A stretch of 64,000 bases of DNA, taken from the NCBI GenBank assembly GCA_025345505.1, contig JANVCC010000077.1, positions 550,031 through 614,030 of the forward strand. Reading direction: 5' to 3'. Below the pieces are notes generated by a model. It was given only the letters and a program-made list of their open reading frames with translations. It was not told the origin of the DNA and made no database searches. Made by a program: the position numbers and the translations under genes. How positions within the stretch are numbered: position 1 is the first letter of the stretch; each line of letters begins with the position of its first letter. Shown here piece after piece: positions 33,509 to 47,800 of the stretch. The stretch is from Todiramphus chloris collaris. Lineage: Eukaryota; Chordata; Aves; Coraciiformes; Alcedinidae.

Positions 33509-36500
33509 CTAAAAGCAAATAAAAGAATTGTTAGCTTTCTAGATTAAGTACGTCACTACAAGAATATTCACAATAGCAGTTCTATATTTATCTCTTCCAA
33601 GAACAGAGCTCAACGTGTTTTCTCCAAGTATTACAAGATGCATGGGTCAATTGTGATGACTGAACTACTGACAAATCACAGCGCTATCTACAGTCCACCA
33701 ACTCTTGTACTTTTGTCAATAGCTAGGTTAAAAACAAAGAACATGACAACATTGAAATAAACCATTTTGAAAAGAAAATAGGAAGTTGTAGGTTCTACAA
33801 CGTGACTCAGTAATTTCCATACAAAAAAACATTCTCTTGCTTAAGTCTCCAAACTGAAACAAGGTACATTTTCCCAGTGGCATTCAGCTACTTTTCCGAG
33901 TTTCAGCAAATGTTAGAATCGGTGTTTCCTGAAGAGTTACAGGTTTCAAGAGAGAAAATTCAAAAGGAAAGGGATTCAGCAGTGCCATGCCATTAAAGAA
34001 CCAAATTCCAATCACAGACCCGCATCAAAGATATACAGTCCAATTTACTTCAATGCCATGATTTATGCCTCACTTAAAATAAATCTAACAAATTTCAGTT
34101 TATTCCAAAAAGAGGAAAAACCTTTACCAAAATTACTGCCATTATTTGGAAACGTTAAATCAATATTACACTACACCCCTACTGGCAGTAAAATCCACAG
34201 AGCTATTAAAGACCCAGTACTGTGAGAAGACAGGTTAGCAGACTGAGTATGAAAGTAAAGACTACTTTAAGCAGGACAAATTCTACCTGATTATAAAAAA
34301 CCAAACCAAAATCAAAAACAAACCCTGCAAGACGACTTACTGCATTCTTTCCCTCCCTCTTAACACTTTTGCTTTGTAGGTTTAATAACAGTTTGCATAC
34401 AGCTAGGGGGGTAGCTTCTCCTGCTTGTCTGAATCTTTGAGAAGCAGGAGGAATAAAAAAAAAATTAAGATAAAAATATGGTTTTAAGTTTACAGAAACT
34501 TGCATGGGTGAATCAGGAACAGATAACTCAACAGAACAGCCCTTTCAAGAAACCAGTCAAAACCTAAATGATTACATTCTATGAAGGAAATCAGTTATTA
34601 CGCTGCAAAAGAGCAATAATTCTAAACTAACCCTGACTATATACAGATCTAATATCCAAGTTACCTTTTGGACAGCAGTCTTTGAAAGGAAAGGACAAGT
34701 AGTGTTACATCCTTCCAGGTATCAGCAAGAGTGTCAATGCACTAACATCTTGAGATATCAGATGCAGGACCCTACACTATTTCCAGCCTGCAACATGACA
34801 TGGGTGGCCAAAGCACTGCTGGCCTACAATACCATCCCTGATCTAATGCCTATCAGAGGCTGATACTGAAAATCTCATCTGAGAAAGCACTGAGCTGAGA
34901 ACAAAAAACAAAAAAGGTGAAAGTGTGACAGTGGAGTACAGAGAAATAGGGTAGAGATCAGAAAACAAGGTGGAAGAGGAGAAACTGGAAAAACATCCCA
35001 TTGAACAGCACCTTGTCAGGCAGAGAAGTAGCACTGCCTCCAAAAAAAAGCTAATTCAGGCTTCAGGAAGTGGCAGGAACAGTGGGAAAGGGCCAACCAA
35101 CCTGACCTAGAAGAAAAATAGTAGAATCAGGGTATTGACCCATAGGTTTGTAACACTGACTCTTTCATGGGTAGTGACCCCTCAGAATCTGTATCTGAAA
35201 TGAAACCTTAAAGGAAAACAGCTAGCCAACCTCATTCTTTATCTTTTTGTTAAAAAAAAAATCTATTTTATATATATATAAATAATCAGAAATTTTACTC
35301 AAACTCACCACTCTTAAAATAGTAACTGCCAATGACTCATGCTCCCCAGTTTGCCATGCATGCAATTGTACACTGAAGTCCCTGCCAAGTTTTACAGCTT
35401 GGGTATTGTACAATCATAGTTTGCTAGCCCACTGTTCTCAGTGATGCTAATGCCACTCGGGTTTTATTAATATTAAATATTGGATTTAGCAGTTGCATAG
35501 CAACAGCAGAACATCTTATGTGCAATGCTTGACATTAAAAAAGGCAAATAAGGGAAGTATGAATGTATTCAAAAATTACACTGAAGACTGGCAAACCTGC
35601 CGTGAAGCTGAGCCCTATCCCCCCAGATGCAAGTGCAACGCAGCAAAGACAGTGTAAGCCCTGCGATGTCATATTCAGGCATTCAGGACTCCAAAAAAGC
35701 AACTGTGTACAGTTCATCATGCATAACACAGCGAAAACAGAATCTTGAAAAAGGAGCTGCCTACTTTTTATAGTATTTTTTCTCTCCATTGTCACTGCTC
35801 TTAGAAGCTTGAAAAGAACATTTCTTTTTCTCAACGATTGTCCTTTTCCATTTGGCAGATGATTTTTTCCTGCATTTCAAATGGAACAGAAATTAACATG
35901 GCTGCCTCTGCTAAAATTCGGTTTCTATAATTTCATCATCTATATTTCAGTGTCTGACAGTTCACAGCGGGGCCAGTGGAAAAGTTGCGGGAATAACAGA
36001 ATTCGAAGAGAAAAAGGGATGAGGATCCCAGTCTTTTAGAGATTTCTTTAGTGATGATCCTCCCAAATGAAGCAGCCACACATTTAACCCTTACAACGTT
36101 ACTGGTGATCTATACAAGGGAAAATATCTCTCTGGTGTTAGTGGAAGAATTTAGAAAAAAGGGTTGGTTTGGTTTTTTTTTTAAATACAACACTTAAAAG
36201 TGTAAAACGTCTTCTCTATCTCAGAAGGCAGTCCAACAAGTGAAGAATTACTAACAACATGGAGAAAAAATGATCCCAGAAAGACCAAGGAAAACCCTCA
36301 CAACTGGAGGTTAACTCCGAACAATAACTTTTTAAATGCAGAAGTTGTTGCACACTTACTACTATTCCACAGTTGTTAGCTCTAAAGCAATATTAAAAAA
36401 CCATTCTATAGAATGTCCTCTGACAAATATCAGAATATCAATGTGCCATTTTTATGCTAAGAGTAACAAGTGCAGAAATGTAAAGAAAAAAAGTTGACTA

Positions 36501-38401
36501 CACATTTTTCAGCATGGTCAAATTTCACTACTTTTGGCTCTGCTCCTGAACAGTTTTATTTTCATCTTTTCTGACACTTTCATTCTCCCTTGTGTAATCA
36601 ATAAGTTTAAGCTGTAAATACTGTTTGTTGATTAACAGTTTCAGACAACAGTTTGACACCACAGTTTAACTTCAAGCTTTGCAATAAAATAAAATAAAAT
36701 AAAAAATCCCTTCAGATTGTTGTATCATCTTTTGCCTTAAAGCTAAGAGCACTTGTAATGATTAAGTAGCTGCCAGGCTCCTTGAGATAACACTATTAGA
36801 AGAGTTGATAGTCCAAGACAGGACTTTGCTGGCTGATCTCTAGCAGTGTGGATCAGCCAGAGACACATTCCCTCCTTCAAAAACCAGGAATGCAAGCCCT
36901 TCAGAAGGAGAGAGGGGTGCGTTTCTGGACTGCCACTGACAGAGAGCCTAGCATTTCAAACAACGCTTCCTGCCCCAGCCCCACGAAAGCACAGCTCAAA
37001 CGTACCCTTTAATACTCGCTGCATAACTCAGGCCTACACACCTCTAGACAAAGCAGGAAAGCTTGTGCCACTAAGTGGAAGGCAAATAATTTTGAGGGTA
37101 GTAAAGGAAAGAAAGGCTACAATCCATCTTTACTATTACACAAATTGTTAACTCAAAAATTATTTATATTATATATAATATTACTATTTTCCCCTTGAAG
37201 GGGGGAAATAAAAAACAACATACGTAATTATCAACTTTTCAACCCTAATCTGGGTATATCAATTTGTAAACTAGATCTCAGTAGACTAGAGTACTAGCCA
37301 GGGCAGTAGCTGGGTATAGTAGATATTGTAGACCAACTGCAATAGAAAATAAGACAACTGATTCATTAGCATTTATAATAAACAATCAGCCTAATACATT
37401 GCAATCTGCACTTTAAAAGGACAATCTCAAAAAGCTGGGAATTGAGTCAAATCAATTAAGGCAATAACTGTCTACAACTTTTGGTTAAATTTTTTTAACT
37501 AGTTAAGATTTTTTCTTTTTTTTACTCAAAACAATGTGAAGCGGGAAAACCAAACCTGGCCTGTTCATTATAAAAAAAAATAATGTAAAAAACCACCACC
37601 AAAGCTCACAAAACTCCAACGTGACTAAGAGTGAAAGCACAAAGAGCAGACAGACAGTGGACAGCCAGGGGATTGAGGGCAGAGAACATAAATCACAACC
37701 CAGAAACGTTACAAAGGTCAGAGCAAAGAGATGTGCAGAACTTTAAATTAAGCAGAGATAAAATAAAAAAGAAGGCATCTGCATATTACCTAAAACCCCC
37801 AAACCTGTAAGAATATGGTAACATACTAAACATTCAGCAGAATGGCAAATTCAACAGAATCTACCAGTGATGTTATTTAGCATTTGTAAGTTAACAGCCT
37901 TAAAATGCTATGGAGGTGGGGTTTTTTTTTCCCCTGGGAGTTATTCAAAGAATGTTTGCAGCAGTATTTAATTCCAGAAAGTCTTGGAATACTGAAAAAG
38001 TTCCAACGGGATGGAAAAAAAAAAACCCTAGAAAAAATCATCATCCATTTGAAATGTCAAAACAAGCTAGTAAGTTCTGAGGTCTCAGCTTGGTAAAGGT
38101 TTTCAAAACCAAGAACCAGCTCAGAGGACTACTGAGGACTTAACACACAAAAAATGGTGTCACTTAATATGGGCTTACAAAAACATACTTAATTTGACTT
38201 TTATGAAACTAAACATTTGATTAACAACAGTAACAGGTTCATTATAATATTTTTAGATTGATGCAACATTTTCAGGCTGGCACAACACATTTTGACTAAA
38301 AACAGCCAGGGGGGTGGGAAAACAAACAAAAAAGAAAAAAGAAAACCAAATGTAACAAGAATCAGCCAAATACACATACAATAGACAAAAAATCAATTAA
38401 G

Positions 38402-38840
38402 TGACAGCTATTGGAATGTAGTGTCAATGGGAAACCATTGCTAGCAAGGTCCATCAGGTATTGGTTCTTGGCTTTATGACATTGAACACTTAAGTGTGTG
38501 ACTCGGGAGAGAGCACTGACTAAATTTGCAGGAGTTACAAAGACAGGAAGAACAGTAAATGACAAAAGGCCTAGGTCACAGAGGCTGCTTACCACAGCAA
38601 ATGCAATTAAACACTGACTCAAAAGGGGGGTGGAGGGGAATGGAGAAAGCCACAAAACATACATCTAAGAAGAAGAAAACCAGCTTCTCAAAGACACAGA
38701 TCTAGAGGCTGAAACTGGAAGCTGATCAAACTCAGCCAGACATAAGACACTCCTAATTTTGCAAGGGTCCAACAGAAAAGACAAGACATGCACTCCAGGA
38801 CCAGACCAATGCTCTTCCCACCCTATGATTCTGGAGGTGT
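38402..38840 (+). mobile_element. Ancient amniote CR1 LINE remnant, plus orientation
   Basis: Several landmarks occur in the right order for the reverse-transcriptase part and tail of an old CR1: AGTGTCAATGGGAAACCATT near 38420, ATTGGTTCTTGGC near 38459, CTAAATTTGCAGGAGTTACA (the degraded 'KFADDTK' region) near 38520, ACATACATCTAAGAAGAA near 38658, a GCTGAAACTGGAAGCTG stretch near 38708, and CCTATGATTCTGG near 38821. Frames are broken throughout. The copy is antisense to LCOR and appears older than the other CR1s in the window. Confidence 0.65.
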
Positions 38841-41800
38841 TACTATGGGAGGCGTAAGCTGGGTACTGAGATCTATTCCCCTTTTACTCTCCCCCAGCAC
38901 TGACATTCATCATGCTAGGAGTCTCATTAACTAGTAGGAAACAAGAGCCACCACCATCACATCAGGTTTTTATTGGATTCCTCATTCCTAGATTTTCTGG
39001 TCAAGATTGGATATATTTATCCACAGCTATGGGATTTGAAGCTGGAATTAATTCAGAAAAATCCTACAGTCTATGTGTAACATGGGAATTCTGTCTCTTT
39101 CAGGACAAAAATCTATTAAACTTGAATGTTTCAGTCACAGGCATCTTAATAGAAAAGCAAGACCAAGGAACAAGGGAGGAGAAAAAAAAGTCACAGGACA
39201 ATTATTAATATACACCAAGTCTCAGGACATGCATGTAATTATAAGTTTATAATATAAGTAATTATAATATTCTTATATTCATGCAACAAAATAAGAGAAA
39301 CTCCCATCCACCTACGATGAGAAATATTATCTGAATGGAGCCCAATTAAATATGCTAACTAAAAGTTAAATGAACTTTGTCTTAGCTTCCCGGGAAACAA
39401 ATAAAGCTGAGCATCTTCAGCAATTCTTTCAAAGTTCACGTTTCCACATTTTTGTTAATGAAGCTGCACTGCTCAGGGAACTCAGTTCAGACATCCCCAC
39501 TCCAGAGACAACAGATGCTTTAGTAAATCCAAGGACTTTCCAGGCACCTTAAATATCAATAACTTGGTTCTGTAAGGCCAATACAGACACATGCATACAG
39601 AAGAACCAAGGATGTTAAAACAGGTACCATTTAAAAGAAAAGGTATGACTAAGTCCTATATAGCAATACATAGCTCTTCTATAACTTTTTCCACCAGAAT
39701 ACTTGCTGTTCCCAAGACAAAATATGTGGTATCACCTTCCGAGGACACTAAACAGGCCCTTGGAGCTCAAGAGAAAAAAATTCTCTGGCCTTAGACTAAT
39801 GCTTTATTCACTGTAGAACAGCATCTCCTGTAGATAAGCTTCATTTGAAGCAATCAAGAAGCCAACAAGGTAGATGTTTTGTCAAACAGCCATTTCACCA
39901 TTACATGAACTTACAGCTATAAGCTGAGAAATTAAAGGGACAAAAACCCCCAACTGATTGCAGCAGCAGACAAGCACTGTTGATAGAAGTGCTCCTGACC
40001 ATCCATCCTGCAAGACTTCATTATAATTCCACTACTGGTCTGTAATTTTACTAAAGAAGCAGCAGCTGCATCAGGCCGTCCTCATCCTACTCTCCAAGCA
40101 TCCCTCTCAACCAAGCAATCCCTTTTCCTCCGAGAATCAAGTATATTTTCTGATATAAGCATATCAAACTCAAAAGCAAGGCATTTAAAAGTTCCTGAGC
40201 TAGGTATGACAGACACAGCTACCTATCTGCACTACAGCGCTGCAACGCACTTGCCTCCACAACAGAAAAGAGCCCCGCCAGGTCCCCTAAGAGGGCTGAA
40301 GATTCCCCACTACAAGGGAGAACAGAGAGGCAGAGCAAGCAAGTTATGAGGCTGTTCTTCAGTGTGGGAAATGGAAACAGGTCTCCCCATCCTATTTTAG
40401 CACTCTTAACCAGCAGATCTCTCACTGTTTACAACTGTAGTCACCCCCCAAAATAACCAGACAAGATCCAAAGCTTGTTGCCGGAGTACACAGCACAGCG
40501 AGGCAAAAGGCACAACATGCATCATCTCCTGCCCGCCTCCCACCAAGGGGATTTTTGTGTGTGCAATCTGATAGCAAGAAGAGAATTACACAAAGGTATG
40601 CAACCAGCTTATCTCTAATCAAAAGCCTCAGCAGTAGAATTCAAGAAAAGACAAGGACTGGCTGCAGTGACCATCTCAACATCACTTGAAGATACAGCAA
40701 CTGCTCTGGCACACTGAGCTGTAATCTTCATGGGGATTTGCAGGGGGGTGGGAAGATCTCTGGTTTGTAGATTCTGCATCACTAATCTTCCTAGTTGTTC
40801 AAGTCAGGGGTTGTGGGCTTTTGTTTTACATTTTAACTCAAGATCACAAGGTTTATTGTACAACTCTCTGATTTTCTTCACAGCCAGTCACCACCAATGC
40901 AGGACCTGACCGGAATCTTCTCATGGAAATACTCATATTTTATCACTTTAGAAAATAAACCAGAAAACACAAAATGGTAAAGAATGACAGCAGAAGAGTT
41001 TCAGTAACTACCAGCTTTCTACACATCCTTAAAAACTGTTTTAAAAAAACAATATCCAAATAAACTTTGACACTAAAAACTCAAGTGGTGTTTGTTTTTC
41101 AGTACCTCAGTTTGAATACAAATGCTCTTATTTGTTCAGCCTCCAGGTATGGAGTTCCAGCAAGCAACCAGGTACAACTTTTACCAAGAAGAACCTATAC
41201 CAACTAGCTATAAAGTTCATATATCGACTAAAAAAAGCCAAAAGCCCAAAAATGAGAGTGCTTACTAGCGTAAAACATCATAGACCAAAAGTTTTTGTAG
41301 AGAGACCCCAGTGTTTCTCAAACTTGAGGCAATTTTTTCCATATCCAACCATGTTGCATTATTTACTGCAGCAAATAAAAACCTTGAGACTTCCCCCCCC
41401 CCCCCAGCTGGAGACAGCCTGTTAATCCCTCACTGCCAAGGAAAGTTAGTGTGACATTCATCAGCTACCAGTGTCTATCCCCATACCCTCTGCTCCCCCA
41501 GAAAAAGCACAAGAGCCTTGCAGTAGACAGAACAGATCTGCTGCCTGGAAAATGCCTCCCACAAAACAGGATTTTCCATAGCATCAATTCCCTGCTCCAC
41601 TTTATTGCATGGCCACAGTAGCTCCCAGACCACAGATCAGACAGAGTCAGGTGTGCTGTCAGGAACAACTTGCCCCAAGTAGGTATAGCAGAGGCCACTG
41701 TCAGTGTAAACCATGGACGAAATGCTCTCCCCCAAAAGTTCTGTACGTGGAAGCACAGGACACCCCAGGCTCAAGAGATCTGTATTGGCATGGTGCAGAA

Positions 41801-44800
41801 GGGTGTTGGAGGTGTGGGTTAATCTGGCTGCCATATCAGCTATATTTCACACTCCACAGCAGTCCTGTTTGAAGAAGGTTGCCTTCCCTAGCAATTAGAC
41901 CTGCCCCACACCGTTGTCTGCAACACACAGCCACCTACTGAAACCAGGATAGCTGAAACAATTTGGCTAAAAACAGCCCAGAAAAGGTAGGCACAAACTG
42001 CTGAATCCATTTAAACAAGGCCTGCCAGCAGAAAAAAGCATCTGCCAAACAGCAGCTTTGATCCAGCAAACCCTCAGAGTTTGACTCAGTTTCACCTGCT
42101 TTATTACAGGTCAGTTATCGTTCATTACTGAATTAACTCAATAAATTATTCTTTTTGGATCTCAAGTTATAAATACCCCTTTGCCACCTCTACAGAGATT
42201 TTTTCAAATCTATACAGAAGTCTGCTAAAGGGAATGAAAATGTGATTCTACTTAGGAAACTATAGTTATATCACCCATCACTGAAAAAATCTGATCATCT
42301 TCAACAGATAGCACAGACCTATGAAGGTTTATTGAATGTCTCTTGGTTAAGAGGTGAAAAAACTGAGCTCACCTACAAGGTAAAAGCTGACAAAAGCCTT
42401 CTTACTCTGTGGTCATACAGGTCTCTCTGATGTTAAATAAACCTCCATCATAAGCCATCACATAACTGCCCCAGTGAAGAGTATGCCTTCTGAACCCAGC
42501 TTGCTAACAGCACCCTAAAAAACTGTATGGTATGCAGAGATGTACCACTTGAATAAAGTGATTATTTCACTACAACACCAGTGAGTATACCTAAATTCTG
42601 AGTAAGAAGCTAACAGGGAAAAAAAAAAAAGAAGAATCTAGATCACAGAGAAAAGTTGAATCATTACTACAATGACTACAAAGCACACCTGATGTTTTGA
42701 GAAGGCTTCCCAGAAACCCTTCAACAGCCTTTTCACAGACTGACTGATTGGTTCTGTCTCAACAGAAATATCTGTATGAAATCAGTGGGTGATAGAGGCA
42801 GCTGCACAAAAATGATCAGGTAACCAAAAGCAGGGCAGAGGGCAAAATTTATCTACCTTAAACACCCCACCCCCCCCCAAAAAAAAAACCCCAAAACAAA
42901 CAGATCAGCAGAGAGAAGTACCTTAGTATTGAAGGATATATTCATAGAATTCGTAGTAGCTACAAAGCAGATTATAGCGACTAACTGTCCTCATTGAAGC
43001 CACATGTGAAAGTACACCTCAAGCGAGGCATTCCTGGGTCTAAGAAAGGTGAAAACACAAAGGGAGCACAGCTAAGCCTAACAGCCCCCTCCAGCTTTAT
43101 GGTCGTTTGCACAACAATAGTATCAAGAGCACAATGGTACAAAGTAAGGAGCTGACAACTCTTGCGCAGAGCACAGAAGATACAGCTGTATTACTATTGT
43201 TACTCTGGTGCCAACAGAACTAAATGCAAGCAGAAATATTCTTACCTACCCTTCATTCACACCTCAGGTTATACCTATTCACTAAGGAAGCTGCAAGCGC
43301 TGGTATTACTCTGGAAACAGAGAAGCATAAGCACAGCTACTGACAACTTTGTAACAAAAGATTATAGCAGCAAAACAATTTGGTGCTGAAATAAGTTGGG
43401 GGAACTGAAATCGTCAGATGTGATGAAGCTTTACTCAGCGCAGACTAGGAGCAGTGAACCTTTAATAACAAAAACCAGAAAACAACCACAAAAATGCAAG
43501 AAACTTGCAGTACACAGGTCTAAGATAGCCTGACCTTCAGGGTTTAGTGGAAATTTTCCCAAAAAACAATATCCCTCTTGGTTCTCTTGTCGTGTAATTT
43601 CATGTAGCAACTCTTTGAACCTTACTAACCTTTTAGTTTCAGGTTCTATCATCAACTCTGCCTGCAGATGTGCTTTCCAGGAGAAGCACACAGCTTCTTT
43701 AGGGCAGTTTGTGTCCAACAACAACAACTGAAGTTACACTGAGCTTTTCTTTTTCCTCCTTGACAGCAACACAGGACAGAAGAAAGGCTGCTTAACATCA
43801 GGCATTTCCATTCACACTCTTCCCTTCTCACTGACAATACAAACAATTGTCTAGGTGCATACAGAGGACAATGAAATAATCATTTTTGCTTGCCTTATTT
43901 CTAAACAAGAACAATTTCCTGGCCTAATCCGGTTACACCAGCAGGAACGAGTGGCAGGACCATGGAGAGCTTAGACAGCAACACCGCTGAAATCAAGATG
44001 GGTCTGACTTCCTCAGCTGCTCTCTCTGACTGCCTTTCCCCTACTCAGATTTGAGACAGATGTATGAAGTAGGTACTGGATCAGAACGGAAGATCCTAAT
44101 CAGAAAAAAATTCTTTGGGATTTAGTTCATGAAAAAATAACACGATATAGAATATATCTTTTACGATGGCCACTCAGGACTTCAAAATTATGCCCAAGTA
44201 TCCTTCTGGGTAGCTACAGTGAATTTGATGTCTACATGTGTATTTAATAGTTTACACTGCACTTAACTGAGTTACATACACAGCTTCTATAATCAAGTCA
44301 TCCTCAAGCCAAGAAGTTCTATGAAGCTTTTTGACACTGCCCAGTCTGCTCCACCTCGTTTATTCCAGACCTTCCAGAATTCCTGAAGCACAGCATGTTA
44401 TCAGCCTTTCATAATTAAGGAAGCCAAACATTTAATCCACTGTACTTTGGTTAAGGCCACCCTATTCCCTCACAACTTTTGTCTTCATTCTAATTGAAGT
44501 TCTTTGCTTGAAATCAGCATGTGTGATTTGAACTCAAACACAAGTCCCACATTTTCTACACACCTAAGTTTCTCAAGGTCATTGAACTACAGCAGACTCT
44601 CAGAACACGTTCACAGTTAATCAAATTATGGGGGTTTCTTGTCAAGAACATCAAACTGTCACAAACATCCAAAGATCAGCCTTCTAGAACAGAAAGCCTT
44701 GCTCCAATTTTACAGTTGGTATCTCAATAAAAAGGTCAGAGCAGACCCGTTACTGCTGCAGATCTGTTCAAAGAATGAAGCCCCTGTTTAGGATGCTCAG

Positions 44801-47069
44801 CAGATCTAAAAACAGTTCTTTGGTGCTAAGTGAAAAAACACTGGGAGAACACTCGGTCTTCTAAGAAACCGCCTACCACAGGCCCTTTGTTCAAAATCAG
44901 AGTTCAATTTTCCAGGTAATCTACACACAAAGCTTCTCAAGCTTGACATTCCACACTATGTTGTATTGCTAAATTCATTGGATACTCAAATATCTGTAAC
45001 TGCTTCTATTTGAAAAAACAACAGAAACACTTCAGTTTTAAGTGCTGCTTTGTTAGAAAAGCTTCAGCTTTTACGATGTGGGGTCACTGTCCACTTATAT
45101 CCAAAGCAGGTCTTTTTGTAACTTCTGAACAGCCCTTTCAGATCAAAGTCTCAGAAGTGGATTTTCTAATCCACATCTAGGAATTGCCAGCAGTGCAGTC
45201 ATATAAACAGTGAAGGAATTTGATATAAACTGCACTTCTGCAGGCTACATGTTAATCATCAGATTTTAAGGGATTAAAAAGAAACCAAACTGTAGAGTAG
45301 CACGAACAGATACTCAAAGCAACAGAACACCATGTCCATGCCACTTTGTAAATAGCTTCCCTTAAGGTCATTTTTTTTCCCTGCAGAATTCTTCATGTAT
45401 GAGTTTCTCTAAAAGAAAGAGAGTATCATGCACATGTAATGAACAACAGGCTGAACAATAAATGTGTGTACAAGAAGCATTAATAACAATTTCACATAAG
45501 TACCTTGTTCCCCACTGCTGTCAATTTTATGCCTTATTTTAGATATAGCCAACTTTTTAAAAAAGAGTTTTGACACCAGAAACATTTCCAGTATTAAGGA
45601 ATATTAAGGCTTCTAGAACACCTTGTGCTTTAGCAGGTTTGATAAACAATAGTACTCAACAAGTCTCAAATACCCTTGAAAAGCTTGTAAGCAACCATAA
45701 CAAACTTGCTTTTCTGGGAAACCAGAGGAGTAACACCAGAAGGGGTGAGTGAAGGAACAGGCCACTACAACAGAATGCAGAGGGATACTGGGACAAGCGG
45801 TGCAAAACACTGCGCTGGCCCAGCACTGGGGGTTCTGAGATCTGACAAAGTAGCCAAGCCAAAGACAACCTGCAATCTTACCTAAATTTATTACCCACGT
45901 ACAGAGCTGGACAGTAGAAATGAAAATCCATGCAGAGAAACTATAACCAATTACTTTAAAATGCTATCCGAGAAGATCAGCAGAAGTTTTCAGCACGAGA
46001 AATTTAAACCGCACAAAGGGAAAGCTGCTTTCATTTACAATGGGAAAGGAACAGAAGCACACTGGAAAAGCTAAGGTTGCACAGGAACCTGCAAACCCCA
46101 CAGCTACACAATGAACATTTAACTCGGCATCAAATTCACTTCAGTAATTTCAGTATTTGCTTATAGTAGTGCTTCAAGAAGTAATTCAATTAAATAGTAG
46201 TAGTTGAATATAGGAGACAATCAAAGAGGTGGCTGAGTCAAAAATACATTTTTAAAAACAGCACATTAGTTTAATGCTGACTTTATTTTTGATCTGCTAA
46301 TTACTGACAGACAATTGCTTTACATAACAGAAACCATGCAATATCTCATTTTGCAGTAACTACACAATCACAAAACACATTTTAAAGGAAGCTGCATTAT
46401 CAAATCTGCAAAAATAGTTTAGCATATAGTTCACTCTTTCAGACAACTCATTCCTCACGAGTACCACAACGATGTGACCTGCGATGCAGGGATTCAAAAA
46501 CCTTCAGTGTGCAATTTTATTTTTTGTTAACATTTATTTGATGCAATATTTCTATAGATATTTGACTATTTCAAGTATTTAAAACTCTCTCATAGGGCCT
46601 GTATTCATGCATTCAGAAGTCTGAAGTGGTCTTTCATAAATACTTTTAACACAGTCTGAAGATTTTATATGTTCTTGGATTAACCTACAGTTAATCTTAT
46701 TACACAAAGAGCCAAGATTTTCAAGAATGAGTGCTAAAGCTGTAATACTAAATAAGGCTGGCTCATTTAAAAAGCAAGTCTGAAATTCTTCTTACTCCTT
46801 CACCAGTTTTAAAGTCACCAATAAGCACTAGTCAGACCGCAGAAAAACTGTTTCTACCAGCAGGCTTCTGAATATGCATAATGCCAATAAAGCTAATTAC
46901 ATTTCAGAAAAAAATAATCTATGTGCAATTAAGATACTGGCAACATTTTAATGCAAAAAATTGTTTAAATATACTAACATCCTAGTCTTGGGATATCCAG
47001 TCAAGCTACGCAAAGAGATGTGTTTGTCCCTTGCATACTCCCAAATGTGGAAGTAGGATCAGAAACTGG

Positions 47070-47325
47070 ATCTGGAAGAAAGGGTAAACAGCATGTTAGT
47101 TAAATTCACAGAGGATACTACATTCGGAGACGTTGCAAACATTAGTGAAGACAAATACATAAATGACCTAGAGAGAAAATAAAATTACTTTGGAAACAAA
47201 AACATCTCATGAAAAATAACTTCAAACACTCAATGGAGAAGAAACACAAGGATAGGGGAATAAAAAGCAAAATGAAAGAAACCTAGGAGTGGCAACAGTG
47301 GACAGTCAGCTGAATATTTGCATGG
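47070..47325 (+). mobile_element. Ancient CR1-like LINE remnant, plus orientation
   Basis: Translation around 47090-47170 gives a recognisable but damaged LVKFTEDTTFGDVANISED, matching the CR1 reverse-transcriptase 'KFADDTKLGG' region. Further on, ACCTAGGAGTGGCAACAGTG and GACAGTCAGCTGAATAT match the 'DLGVLVDSQLN' coding stretch that follows in CR1 ORF2. Stops interrupt the frame. The edges are approximate, and the copy is antisense to LCOR. Confidence 0.55.
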
Positions 47326-47721
47326 AAAAATAGTTTGGAGTTGCAGAGGCACCAAACAGAGCATGGAAATTAAAGTTCTTTCTACAGTCTTTGAGCTAGT
47401 AACAATAGCCATCGCCTCGCACAATTGCCAGGGACTGAAAAATTCCCCCTTCCCTCTCAGCAAGTGGAAAGCTCTTCTCAATGGCAAATCAAGTTCTGCA
47501 GGAGGTAGGGTTTAATTTTTTTTTTAAGCAAAGTTAACATATGGTTAGCATAAGCCTACGCAGCAGGTTCTTCCAGTATTTCTGCAGCTCGTGGCTTTGT
47601 ACAGAACAGGAGGAAGCTAACGAAATGAATCCATTTTTACAGGTGCAACTCCACCTCGTATTGTTCAGATTTATTCATGTGGTCCTTGAGAAAAGAAACC
47701 AAAACAGCTAGTTCAACTATT

Positions 47722-47800
47722 GGGGGGGGGCGGGGGGGGAGGGAAGAGGTTAAAAAAACCCAACACAACACCAACACCACAAAAACCAACAACCATCACC
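47722..47800. repeat. G-run cluster followed by A/C-only tract
   Basis: Nine G, one C, eight G, one A and three G occupy 47722-47743. After AAGAGGTT, an almost pure A/C tract continues to about 47800. The G cluster fits the general pattern for a G-quadruplex on the plus strand. The transcript strand of LCOR would be C-rich here. Confidence 0.8.
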
